Of a stretch of 64,000 bases of DNA, positions 22,801 to 32,561 are shown in pieces (positions within the stretch are counted from its first letter, which is position 1; each line of letters opens with the position of its first letter). Both the position numbers and the translations under genes were made by a program. The notes beneath the pieces were generated by a model that ran no database searches, was not told where the DNA came from, and was given only the letters and a program-made list of their open reading frames with translations. The stretch lies in contig OZ020306.1 of NCBI GenBank assembly GCA_963971305.1, forward strand, positions 71,955,022-72,019,021, read 5' to 3'. The stretch comes from Arcuatula senhousia (Eukaryota > Mollusca > Bivalvia > Mytilida > Mytilidae).

Positions 22801-24697
22801 CTGTGCATTCTTGTGATTAGGAGTAACTTCTCATCAGTGATCTTTGAATAAAAAACTTTGGGAAGTAAAAAACAGAAAGTATTGAGAAGTGCCTATATCC
22901 AAAATTCTATATATATTCTAAAATGTAGGCCAAATTCCACATGGAGGGTACGAATCATTGTAGAAAGTTTAAAAAAAAGAATATTTTCATTGCAGGAGGA
23001 CAGAAGTAGTAAAACTCCGCTGATGTTGGCCATCGACACATGTGATCTTAGTCTCGTAAAAGCTTTCATCAACTGTGACACAGAAAAGAATCCAGAAATG
23101 ATTCGGTCTAAGATGAACGCCACCACGCGGTCAGGAGATACAGCCTTGCACTTTGCTGCTGGGGCTAATTATCCACGAAAGAAAAAATGTACATTGTTAC
23201 GTCTTTTGGTGAACAGCGGAGCAGACAGTAGCATCGAGAATAATGAGAAAGAAAAGCCTGAGAGTATCACTACTAAAGATCTGGTGAGTCATGTTTTATT
23301 TGTACAACGTGGAAGCTTGAAGTATGACAGTCTCAATATTTGCCTTTAAAGAAATTATTGATTCTTTATTATTGATATGGAATTGCATTCACATACAGTA
23401 TAGCAGGTAATTTTGGCGAGTTTCAAATTTTGTGATTTGTTTCCAAAAATTGGGAGTTTAATTTTAACGGTCAGAATTTTTCGAGCTTTCAGAATCAATG
23501 ATGCATAAATATATATGAACTTAAATTTAGCGATCTTCAATTCAAGCGATTCCTCGGGCCTTGCAAATAAAGCAAAAATTAGAACCTTGCAAAAATTTCC
23601 CCCTATACAGTACAATGTTACATATATAGTTAAATCATTTTGTGCAACATGTTTAGGAGTCACTTTTGGACTACCTGTTAGTCTTGCATCATCCTGTGGC
23701 GTCACAAAAAGTTCAGGTGCAGTTTTCCTGGCAGCTTCATGTCACAGCCTCTTAATTTTTGGCTTGTATCTTCTTCCTCTTGTACTACTGTGGTTTCATT
23801 ATTATTCGTGGGGTATCAATTTTCATGGTTTTCATGGTTGGCCTAGACCAACAAAATTTAATACCCCACGAAAAGGAAATTTAGCATTGATCTAAATGCT
23901 GCAGACTTCAGAACCACGAATTTAAGAATCCACGAACTGTCCTTTTTTATCAAACCACGAAAATTGGTACCCACGAAAATGAATGAATCCACAGTATATG
24001 GTGTAAAGAGATTTTATATCCATAACTCATCTACTTCCTGTTAACTTAATATTTAAAGACACATGTGACATTGAAGACTTCCACCCTATTGAAAATACCT
24101 TATGAGTTGTTTATTTCACGGGAGCAAAATTTCAGGGATTTCTCAAAAAATGAAAGATTTTTTTTTCGCGGAATTCAATTTTTAGTGATTACTTATATGC
24201 AAGTATATACTTTGCATATACTATTTAACAGATTTAATTTTGGTGGGTTTATATTTTCGCAAGTTGCCAAGTACTGCAAAAAAAGTGAAAATAAGATACC
24301 CGGGAAAAAAAAAAAAAGGTATATAAAAGAAGTACTTATCAAATGAAAAAAGAAAATAAATTATAGATTTCTTCATCTAAGTATGTTTTAAAAATTGCAT
24401 ATTGAATTAAGATGTAAGTTCTGATAACATCATATAAGCACAAAGACATACTAAAAGTGTTGTTGTTAACTATGTGTATACATTTTTTTGATTAACTAAT
24501 CATTTTATACATGTAATTTTGTATATGCAGTTTACAGTTTCAATTAACAATATTAAATTTAATTTTTAGCATTGAAAAAAAAACAAGAATCCTATGTTTA
24601 TCTGTCTGCTGCAAACTATGGTTTAACTGCTTAAACTACATGTATGTTTATACCAACTTTGTTTTCATTTCAGTGGAAAGAAGCATTTAGATGTTGA
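10811..24697 (+). CDS. NFKBIZ-like: Atypical IkB (IkB-zeta/IkBNS-like) ankyrin-repeat protein, 10 coding exons
   Basis: Exons by GT-AG and phase: 10811-10892, 11847-11950, 14870-15290, 17234-17651, 18390-18513, 19141-19230, 19692-19830, 22217-22338, 22996-23283, 24674-24697. They join to 604 codons with no stop before TGA. An in-frame TAA at 10796 and A at -3 support the ATG. The N-terminal half is low-complexity, with IKQE (K16; fits a SUMO consensus) and basic NRKRR (313-317; possible nuclear signal) before acidic EADEDGD. Six ankyrin units span about 339-585: DGDSVLHSLVIA, TALFLAVL...LLDHGADPN, RTPLQLSVERGD, LTALHLALK, KTPLMLAIDTCD and SGDTALHFAAG...LLVNSGADSSIENNE. The last two resemble vertebrate IkB-zeta. 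Family members bind NF-kB dimers in the nucleus and modulate transcription. No DSGxxS degron was seen, unlike classical IkBs. BCL3-like identity remains possible. Introns are loaded with transposon relics. Confidence 0.88.
10967..10976. promoter_or_regulatory. Second kB-consensus site in intron 1
   Basis: GGGGTTCCCC matches GGGRNWYYCC and lies 75 bp inside intron 1 of the IkB-like gene, about 480 bp from the upstream perfect site. The paired arrangement around exon 1 is the reason for the call. Function is an inference. Confidence 0.35.
11103..11196. mobile_element. 94-bp foldback with perfect 15-bp terminal inverted repeats
   Basis: CACAGGGGCCTGCTA (11103-11117) is exactly mirrored at 11182-11196. 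It sits in intron 1 of the IkB-like gene. No coding content and no clear target duplication were seen. It could be a tiny MITE or a structured RNA element. Confidence 0.5.
11425..11700 (-). mobile_element. Possible retroelement 3' end with (ATTTG)n tail
   Basis: On the - strand the sequence ends AATAAAGCTTATTTGATTTGATTTGAT, a polyadenylation-like motif followed by a short microsatellite, typical of LINE/SINE 3' ends. No RT remnant was recognised upstream, so the assignment is weak. It lies in intron 1 of the IkB-like gene. Confidence 0.3.
12781..14685. mobile_element. 1.9-kb element with perfect 25-bp terminal inverted repeats
   Basis: The 25 bases at 12781-12805 (core GGGTCATTCTCAAAAAATG) are the exact reverse complement of 14661-14685. 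TA dinucleotides at both ends allow a TA target duplication. The interior repeats a 'GTAACATCAGGGACA'-like word in both orientations, for example near 13510-13550, 13720-13760, 13930-13970, 14120-14155 and 14475-14500. No transposase frame was found. It fills most of intron 2 of the IkB-like gene. Confidence 0.65.
15599..16995 (+). mobile_element. 165-bp-monomer hairpin element (family delta) in intron 3
   Basis: The element begins with a strong hairpin (AGCTCAC-TGACC cgatt GGTCA-GTGAGCT, 15601-15634) and a short GTCC/CGTC-rich tract. An array of about six or seven monomers follows, with landmark 'agatagaga' at 16021, 16186, 16351, 16514, 16680 and 16847 (spacing 163-167 bp). The right end near 16964-16995 has CAGGTGAGC, inverted relative to the left arm. 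It belongs to the same superfamily as 1-712. It has no coding capacity. Confidence 0.7.
18110..18170 (+). mobile_element. Right-end relic of a hairpin element
   Basis: The terminal hairpin GTGTC-AGGA-GACAC at 18142-18155 is followed by ATTTGTTTGTT. This matches the right-end signature of the larger elements (compare 19536-19561 and 30779-30803). No left end is recognisable. It lies in intron 4 of the IkB-like gene. Confidence 0.4.
18777..18991. mobile_element. 215-bp MITE with perfect 21-bp terminal inverted repeats
   Basis: TACTGTAAACATACTTATTT at 18777 is mirrored at 18971-18991, and the arms continue imperfectly inward (TTATTTTCTTGG). The TA at the outer ends is compatible with a TA target site. 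It lies in intron 5 of the IkB-like gene. Confidence 0.65.
19288..19561 (+). mobile_element. Short hairpin element without a tandem array
   Basis: The left hairpin ATGCCCCGCCAAC aaa GTTGGAGGGCAT (19291-19317) is followed by (GTCC/GTCT)n at about 19335-19360 and a single unique core. The right end at 19536-19561 is GTGTC-ATCT-TGACAC then ATTTCCTTGTT. It lies in intron 6 of the IkB-like gene and shows both termini of the shared architecture clearly. Confidence 0.65.
19868..21190 (+). mobile_element. 182-bp-monomer hairpin element (family gamma) with dimeric higher-order repeat
   Basis: It starts 37 bp after the exon 7 splice donor. The left hairpin is GTCTCGCCT-CGAC with exact return arms (19871-19907). 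Six units begin at 19937, 20119, 20301, 20483, 20665 and 20847, spaced exactly 182 bp, with a degenerate seventh at about 21031. Units alternate in type: CTGTAAAC vs CCTTAAAC at the start, and GGTTATGGTCTATG vs AGTTATGGTCTACG inside, giving a 364-bp dimer. The right end at about 21165-21185 carries GCAGGCGAGACAT, inverted relative to the left arm. A shorter copy lies at 35.9 kb. Confidence 0.75.
21520..22134 (+). mobile_element. 146-bp-monomer element (family alpha), plus orientation
   Basis: The left end is TTATGCCCCATC followed by a short GTCCGTCC tract. Monomer landmarks 'tgatgct' or 'tgatact' fall at 21621, 21767, 21913 and 22059 (146-bp spacing). The right end is GATGGGGCATTATGTC...GGACATATTCTTGTTTTT (22098-22134), including a small hairpin ATGTC/GACAT. 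It is the sister of 4165-4985 and lies in intron 7 of the IkB-like gene, ending about 80 bp before exon 8. Confidence 0.7.
23785..23996. mobile_element. 212-bp MITE in intron 9
   Basis: The left end TACTGTGGTTTCATTATTAT, with TCGTGGGGTATCAATTTTCATGG inside, is mirrored with few mismatches by the right end around 23955-23996. The arms are about 40 bp and TA occurs at both ends. No coding content. The terminal TACTGT is shared with the MITE at 18777. Confidence 0.6.
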
Positions 24698-25058
24698 AAC
24701 AAAAATCTCACAAACATAGACGGATTTAATTTCCCAAAGAATAAGATTGATTTTGACTACAAGTAATTGTTGGAAACCAACAACTAAGTGAAACTGACGA
24801 AAAAGCTATGAAATCAAAAAGGTTATGTAAATATGAATGCTTTCAGAATGGATAGATGATCATAGATAAAAAAAATGGTCACTGTCATTATGAGTTATGT
24901 GTTAGGTACATTGTAATTATAAAAATACTTTTATTGTAAATAACTGTATAACAGAGCTTTAATAGATGATATCACTGCTAAACCAACAGCACTTATAACT
25001 ATTTTTTCTTTGAATATGTTGTTTATTTGTTTGTTTAGCAAAACAAGGGAGATAAACA

Positions 25059-25064
25059 AATAAA
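25059..25064 (+). terminator. Candidate polyadenylation signal of the IkB-like gene
   Basis: AATAAA lies 362 bp downstream of the stop codon. It is the first canonical hexamer I noticed in the 3' flank. AATAAA is common in AT-rich DNA, so the assignment is tentative. Confidence 0.35.
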
Positions 25065-25354
25065 ACATGTGTCTGGAAACATACTTAAAAAATTGTTTCT
25101 TTTTGTATTTTGTTAGGGTATTTCAAATTCATAAATACAAAACTCAATAATTTTATATCTAATACAAGGTAACAGCTTATGAATATATATTCTTTATAGA
25201 AATCTATAAAAACATAAATTTTAATCATGGGGTTAAGGGTTATTCGATAAAAAATTATATGAATTGATGCTTAATTTTAAAAAGGAGGTAATACCAACAA
25301 TTCACTTTTTGTGTATATTCTTATTAATATTATATTTTGTATATTCTTATTTGT

Positions 25355-25775
25355 ATTCCCTCTTTTCAGTTAACATAGGTTATCTCCCATATGCATGAGT
25401 TATCTAACTTTACAGCAGGTATGAAATTTATTTTCTCTGGATTTATTGTTGAAATCCTTTGATAAATTTGAGGGGTTCAGAAAGAAAAGGGATTTCCCCA
25501 CATTTAGAGATAGTTAAGTAACTTTTTAAAACATTTCCTTTTACAAAAAATACTTATTAAATAATCTGCAATAAAAATGTAAACTTTAAAGATTTTATAT
25601 AGTAAAGTTCTTGTGAAATTGAGGGAAATCCCTAATTTCTTTCAGATCTCTCTAGATTTTTCTTTCATTTCCCATGAAAAGAACAGATCTAGAGGGGTTA
25701 AGAAATTACACCTCCTGCAAAGTTAGATAACTCCTGCTTATGGGAGATAACCTATGTAAACTGAAAAGAGGGAAT
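25355..25775. mobile_element. 421-bp long-arm foldback element
   Basis: The outer arms of about 70 bp (25355-25428 and about 25703-25775) share CCTCTTTTCAGT-ACATAGG, TTATCTCCCATA and GAGTTATCTAACTTT in inverted form with few mismatches. A second inner pair (AAAGGGATTTCCC near 25487-25499 and GGGAAATCCCT near 25624-25634) extends the foldback. Such a structure downstream of a gene could be transcribed into a long hairpin. No ORF. Confidence 0.6.
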
Positions 25776-26219
25776 TATGGAACAAACAAGTACATTCCCC
25801 TAGCAAGAGAAAAATATTTCACAAAATTTATTCCACCCCTTTTTAGAAATTTTTTATTGGAAAATGTGAGTAGCTAACAAACAAAAAAGAAAAATCAAGC
25901 ATGAATTTTTATCACACAAAAGTAAAATCAAATATAAATTTTTATACCTATTTAGTTGTTAAAATATATAGCATGTTAATTTTTAATAGATTTATTATAT
26001 AATTCATTATTCGTATACAATGTTATGTACAGTATTGTTTTTGTTGAGTCTGAATTTGTGATAATTGTTAACATTTTCATTATAGTCAATTTTTCATATA
26101 CTATTCACAGCATTCCATTTTGTTTAATGAAAATAGATATTTTGCTTTAGTATAACAGTCATTTAGTTTGTGGATGATGTATATAGTTTGTAGTATGTAG
26201 ACAGTATATCATTAGTAAT

Positions 26220-26648
26220 GTGGGGTGGGGGTATTTAGTGAATGAAGTGTCTGTCTGTTTGTTACCCCTCAACCTGATGGCCATGGGCAGTGGATGATTC
26301 AGAAGGGGGTAGAAAGGGTTGGAACTCTCCTTTCCTTGGAAAGTTTTGAGATATTAATGCAGATTTTCAGCGAAATTGATCTGGGTCTCTCACTTTTGTC
26401 CTAAGTACACCATAGGCATCTGGAGCTGTCTTTCAAAACTTTCTGGATCCAGCACTAATGGATACCCATCTCTAAACCACAACTCCTCCTAAACTACTAA
26501 ATGGATTTTCATGAAACTTACACATAATCTTTGTTATGTAATGCAGATGTGCAGGGCCTATTTAAAAGTAGTCTGATTGAGAATGCAGGGGTATTAATTT
26601 GTGAGCTGGGACCCACAGTTTGTGCAGTTTTGTTACAGATAGTCTTTT
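26220..26648. repeat. Dispersed repeat fragment
   Basis: The stretch around 26490-26580 ('ttttcatgaaacttacacataatctttgttatgtaatg') resembles 27885-27920 and 28060-28110, with a related spacing motif. The repeat flanks the next element on both sides. Family unknown. Confidence 0.3.
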
Positions 26649-27505
26649 TATGGCCCGACCACGTATGTGGATCGGACATATAGTTTTACCCTTGTCCGTC
26701 CGTCCGTCCGTCCGTACGTCCGTCCGTCCGTACGTCCGTCCGTCCGTACGTCCGTCCGTAACACTTTGGTTAAGTTCTTGGTTAAGGTCCATTACTCGGA
26801 TAGTAGATGTTGGGGGTCAATGATATTTCTCCACCAGATGGGTCTTGGGTAGGGCTACACCACCCACTAGAAATTAGGTCACTGTGACCTATATTTTATG
26901 CATGAACGACTTCGGTTAAGTTCTTGGTTAAGGTCCATAACTTGGATACTAGATGTTGGGGGTCAATGATATTTCACCACTAGATGTGTCTTAGGTAAGG
27001 TGACACCACCCACTAGAAATTAGGTCACTGTGACCTATATTTTACGCATGAATGACTTCGGTTAAGTTCTTGGTTAAGGTCCATAACTTGGATACTAGAT
27101 GTTGGGGGTCAATGATATTTCACCACTAGATGTGTCTTAGGTAAGGTGACACCACCCACTAGAAATCAGGTCACTGTGACCTATATTTTACGCATGAATG
27201 ACTTCGGTTAAGTTCTTGGTTAAGGTCCATAACTTGGATACTAGATGTTGGGGGTCAATGATATTTCACCACTAGATGTGTCTTAGGTAAGGTGACACCA
27301 CCCACTAGAAATGAGGTGACTGTGACCTATGTTTTACGCATGAATGACTTCGGTTAAGTTCTTGGTTAAGGTCCATATCTTGAATACTACATGTTAGGGG
27401 TCAATAATATTTCACGTATCCCAGGTAAAGCACATTGAGGGTTGATGATATTTCAAGAACGGGAGGGCCATCCTGTGGCTCATAGACACATTTTCTAGTT
27501 GTTTG
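26649..27505 (+). mobile_element. 146-bp-monomer hairpin element (family beta)
   Basis: The left hairpin GGCCCGACCAC gta TGTGGATCGGAC (26652-26677) is followed by (GTCC)n at 26695-26760. Landmark TTCGGTTAAG falls at 26911, 27057, 27203 and 27349, exactly 146 bp apart. The degenerate right end (about 27475-27505) reads TGGCTCATAGACACATTTTCTAGTT. The monomer shares TGTGACCTATATTTT-GCATGAATGAC with family alpha. No coding capacity. Confidence 0.7.
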
Positions 27506-28252
27506 TAGTTCTTTTACAGAATTCTTGGTCAGTTTGTTTACTAGTTTTATTAACAAAAAGATAATTATATTATTCTATGTTTCAAAACTATTCTTACATA
27601 ATCTATAAAATTGTTTTATGTTTATTTTACTGCATCATGCCATGTTACAAGTTAAATATTACACTAACATAATAACATTGTTATAAGGTTGTTAAACATA
27701 ATTTTCAAAAGCAGCTATCGTTAATCATCCAAACTTCATGATTTATAGAATAAAAATTAAGCTTTGTACTTAAGCTTGAATAAACAAAGGTCATTTCTTA
27801 ATCAAACCTCCTTTGTTTTGTTTCTCTTTTTCATTTCTGTTCATATTAACCTGATGTCTATTAGGGTACCCACAAATCAGATTTTTGTTAAACCTCCACA
27901 CTTTCTTTATGACATAAAGTAGATGGGCACCTTTGATAAAGTTTGATCAGAGATACTATGATGTTTCCAATAGAAAATCATAAGTTTAGCCATTAGACCA
28001 TAAGGAGGACCTTCTTTTATGAATTGCATCGTCTTCTGAATCACTTAATTAATTTTCATGAAGCTTTCACACAATCCTTGTGACATAAAGTTGATGCTTA
28101 CTTTTTATTTCAAATTTCATCTGATTTACTTTGGTAGTTGGGTATATTTATTCATGAGCTGCTGCTCACATTTTTTTTATAGTTCAATATTTGTTACTTT
28201 TAAAATGGTGTTTTTCTTATGAAAACTCAGTATGTTTTGATAAAGACAGGTT

Positions 28253-30172
28253 TAACTGTAAAGTCTTAAGTCCACACAGGTTTGGTACAGACAGGTTTTA
28301 CTTTCAGTCTTCAGTCCTCACAGGTTTGGTACAGACAGGTTTTACTTTCAGTCTTCAGTACACACAGGTTTGGTATAGACAGGCTTCACTGTAAAGTCTT
28401 CAGTACACACAGGTTTGGTACAGTCAGGTTTCCCTGTAAAGTCTTCAGTCCTCACAGGTTTGGTATAGACAGGTTTCACTGTAAAGTCTTCAGTCCACAT
28501 AGGTTTGGTACAGACAGGTTTCACTGTAAAGTCTTCAGTACACACAGGTTTGGTACATACAGGTTTCACTGTAAAGTCTTCAGTCCTCACATGTTTGGTA
28601 CAGACAGGTTTCATTGTAAAGTCTTCAGTCCACATAGGTTTGGTACAGACAGGTTTCACTGTAAAGTCTTCAGTACACACAGGTTTGGTACAGACAGGTT
28701 TCATTGTAAAGTCTTCAGTCCTCACAGGTTTGGTACATACAGGTTTCACTGTAAAGTCTTCAGTCCACACAGGTTTGGTATGAACAGGTTTCACTGTAAA
28801 GACTTCAGTCCACACACACAGGTTTGGTATAGACAGGTTTCATTGTAAAGACTTCAGTACACACAGGTTTGGTATGGACAGGTTTCACTGTAAAGTCTTC
28901 AGTCCACACAGGTTTGGTATGGACAGGTTTCACTGTAAAGTCTTCAGTCCACACAGGTTTGGGATAGTCAGGTTTCACTGTAAAGACTTCAGTACACACA
29001 GGTTTGGTATGGACAGGTTTCACTGTAAAGTCTTCAGTCCACACAGGTTTGGTATGGACAGGTTTCACTGTAAAATCTTCAGTCAGCACAGGTTTGGTAT
29101 GGACAGGTTTCACTGTAAAGTCTTCAGTCAACACAGGTTTGGTATGGACAGGTTTCACTGTAAAGTCTTCAGTTCACACAGGTTTGGTATAGACAAGTTT
29201 TACTCTCAGTCTTCAGTCCACACAGGTTTAGTATGGACAGGTTTCACTGTAAAGACTTCAGTCCACACACATAGGTATGATATAGACCGGTTTCACTGTA
29301 AAGATTTCAGTCCACACAGGTTTGGTATAGACAGGTTTTACTTTCAGTCTCCAGTCCACACAGGTTTGGTATAGCCAGGTTTCATTGTAAAGACTTCAGT
29401 CCACACAGGTTTGGTATAGACAGGTTTCACTGTAAAGTCTTCAGTACACACAGGTTTGGAAAAGACAGGTTTTACTTTCAGTCTTCAGTACACACAGGTT
29501 TGGTACAGACAGGTTTCACTGTAAATTCTTCAGTCCTCACAGGTTTGGTACATACAGATTTCACTGTAAAGTCTTCATTCCACACTGGTTTGGTACAGAC
29601 AGGTTTCACTGTAAAGTCTTCAGTACACACAGGTTTGGTACAGACAGGTTTAAATGTAAAGTTTTCAGTCCACACAGGTTTGGTACAGACAGTTTCTCTG
29701 TAAAGTCTTCAGTTCACACAGGTTTGGTATAGACAGATTTCACTGAAAAGTCTTCAGTCCACACAGGTTTGATACAGACAGATTTCACTGTAAAGTCTTC
29801 AGTCCTCACAGGTTTGGTACAGACAGGTTTCACTGTAAAGTCTTCAGTCCTCACAGGTTTGGTACAGACAGGTTTCACTCTAAAGTCTTCAGTCCTCACA
29901 GGTTTGGTACAGACAGGTGTTCACACAGGTTTGGTACAGACAGGTTTCACTGTAAAGTCTTCAGTACACATAGGTTATACTTTGGTATAGACAGGTATCA
30001 ATGAAAAGTCTTCAGTCCTCACAGGTTAGGTACATACAGGTTTCACTGTAAAGTCTTCATTCCACACTGGTTTGGTACAGACAGGTTTCACTGTAAAGTC
30101 TTCAGTACACACAGGTTTGGTACAGACAGGTTTTACTGTACAGCTGTCAGTCCACACAGGTTTGATGAAGAC
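28253..30172. repeat. 45-bp minisatellite, about 42 copies
   Basis: Consensus blocks are CACACAGGTTTGGTACAGA, CAGGTTTCACTGTAAAG and TCTTCAGTC, repeated every 45 bp (for example 28864 to 28909). Units vary at a few positions (ACAC/CTCAC/CACAT, CAGAC/TGGAC/ATAC). Because 45 is divisible by three and the unit lacks stops in several frames, open frames appear on both strands. No start context, splice sites or codon bias favour any one of them. Confidence 0.9.
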
Positions 30173-30236
30173 AGTTAAAAGTTAAATCATGATTGGATAT
30201 CTTTTGATTGTTACTGAAGCAATAAATTTTATTATT

Positions 30237-30805
30237 TTATGCCCCTGCGACGACATGTCGGGGGTCATTAAGCTTTACTCATGCCCGTCCGTCCGTACGG
30301 ATTTCAGTCAAGCCTTTTTCAGAAACCGTTCATGATAATGATTTGAAACTTAGTAGGATGGTTCAGTATCACCAACTGTACGTCCTTAGCAATTTTCTGA
30401 CCTTTCGGACATCTACTTGCTATTTGGGACTAAGGCCGATATGAAAATATGTGAACATGACTATGAAAATTTCCGTCAAGCTTTTCTCAGAAACCATACA
30501 TGAGATTGATATGAAACTTGGGAAGATTTTTCAGTATGACAAACTGTACGTCCTAAGCGATTTTCAGACCTGTCCGACATCTACTTCCTGTTTGTGACTT
30601 AGACCGATATGAAAATATGTGAACATGTCTGACATTTTCCATCAAGCTTTTCTCAGAAACCGTTCATGAAATTGATTTAAAACTTAGTAGTATGGTGCAG
30701 TATGATAAACTATACGTCCTAAGCGACTTTCAGACTTGCCAGACTTCTACTTCCTGTTTGGGGCCAATGGGGGCATCCGTGTCCCATGGACACATTCCTT
30801 CTTTA
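30237..30805 (+). mobile_element. 167-bp-monomer hairpin element (family epsilon)
   Basis: The left hairpin GCCCCTGCGACgacatGTCGGGGGTC (30242-30267) is followed by a short GTCCGTCC tract. Three monomers begin near 30307, 30475 and 30641. The right end is GTGTC-CCAT-GGACAC and then ATTCCTTCTT (30779-30803). The core word GACATCTACTTCCTGTT is shared exactly with the 166-bp family at 61 kb. Confidence 0.7.
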
Positions 30806-32050
30806 TTTTTTTATTTTTTTGTTTTATTTTTTATGAAATATGTAACTTTGTCATTACCCACATGTATTAGTTTTTAGAGTGAAATCCATTGCCATTATAA
30901 ATTTTTAAAACATTTCATATCTTATGTAGTCGATAGGACTGGACAAGATATCAGGAAAGGGCTCAAGAACATATTGCTCTATTGAACTAAGCAGATTAAA
31001 ATTCGGAAAAAACCTTTAAATTTTATGTTGACATGTTTCGATCTCACTTTTCGTTTTACATGTAAAGAGAAAGTTATCCTCATCAACATTTAACAAATTT
31101 TGCAGACCTTTTGTTCTCTTTGAACTTGTTTTTATAAGGACCTAATTCTATCTCTAGATTACGGTCACTATATATATATGCTAAATTTAGTAAGTAAACA
31201 TTACCAGCAATATGCGACTTTTAAAATTGTAAAATTTTGAGTCAACCACTAAATTCACAAAGCCACAGAAAGTTCAGAAGTAAATATAGTCCGGTGATCG
31301 CTGGCTCATAGAATAAGACCCTAATTGCTTTATGATTAAGTAAGCTCCTTATAACATGTTTATATCACAAGGTTAACAAACATCGTTGTTCAACTGTTTT
31401 ACCAGCTGCAACTATAGATACACAGGCAGTTATCAACGTTAAGGTTCATGAGGACAGATGTCATGTGACCAAGCACATCTAAATATGCAAAGAAAATGCT
31501 AGCATAACAATAAATACATAACACAAATATTAAATGAGTTAATCAAAGAAATATTTAACGTATAATAATATTTTTTGAAAAGAGATATGACTATTAACTT
31601 AATAAATCATTGTTTTGAAAATATCAAAGGAGATAATCCATATAAAAATACAAATGATTCTACAGACAGATTCAAAACGAAGTTGGTGACCCCCTATTAA
31701 TTTTCTCTCTCTTATATCAAAGTTTGCTTAATAATATTAATTCTGATCTAATAAAATCAAATTTGTAATATAAATTTTTTTCTTGAGCAGTGATTTTATG
31801 CATTTTATATGTCTTTTCCATATTTTTTGATATTTAAGAATATAATCCCTTTATTTGCAAAATTTCACCCATTTGGGTCAAGTAAATACAAACAAACATA
31901 TGACGAATTTCGATACATATGAAATAAACAATACAAATGTGAGAACATATAATCGAACGAGAACTTTTACCGATATGGACCCTATCTTTGCAATTCCAAG
32001 GACTGCTTTATAAAGTCGTATATAGGTGGTAAAAGTTCATTTTCAGGAGA
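30806..32050. other. AT-rich intergenic spacer
   Basis: No exon, RNA gene or complete element was recognised. It separates the IkB-like and tetraspanin genes. Confidence 0.35.
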
Positions 32051-32059
32051 AAGAATAGC

Positions 32060-32530
32060 AATGAATAGTAAGCAATTGTTGAGCAGGTTCAATTTCTTAG
32101 AATAATGGTTTAAAATCGGATATACTTTTGAAAAGTGTAGATCTTAAATTTGAATAATTTATGCAGTCTATGAAAAAATGAAGATCATCTTCGATTTTTT
32201 GCTCTTGACAAAATTTACAAAAACGCTGCTTTCTTGGTATATTTTTTATATCTTTCAGTTTCAATTTCAAGAGTATGATCACTAACTCTAAATTTCGTTA
32301 CCTGTTGTCTTATTTTTTAAAGTTTGGTTAAGCAGGTAGTCTATCGTCTTAAATTCTGTCTTCAACTTACTGTATAAAAATAATTTAGAATTTTCAGAAA
32401 TTGATGATAATTTACTTAAAGTTTTTTCTTTGTAGTGCCCAGTATTGCCCACTTATAACATTATTAAATTGATATTTTAGATTATTCGTGATTTTATTAA
32501 AAGCTTCATCGAAGGATATCTAGACCTTAC
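32060..32530 (-). pseudogene. LINE C-terminal fragment, copy B
   Basis: The - strand encodes the conserved LINE tail: an FRVSDHTLEIETERY block near 32255-32300 and, after a 1-nt frameshift, a CX2CX9HX4C knuckle (CKFC...HFFIDC, about 32165-32225). The upstream segment (SENSKLFLYSKLKTEFK, about 32330-32400) is also LINE-like. No RT domain is present, so this is a 5'-truncated relic. Confidence 0.65.
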
Positions 32531-32561
32531 TCCTGAAAAATAGAAGTGGAGGCAATATAAT

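Noticed and set aside
26620..26852. Open frames rich in 'SVRPSVRP' or 'GRTDGRTD' over (GTCC)n tracts (also 4787-5017 and 61030-61125)
   Set aside because: They are translations of the tetranucleotide microsatellite of hairpin elements, open on both strands, with no start context or splice sites.
28282..29374. Long repetitive ORFs (up to 188 codons) in the 45-bp array
   Set aside because: The unit length is a multiple of three and lacks stops in several frames on both strands. Nothing favours one frame.
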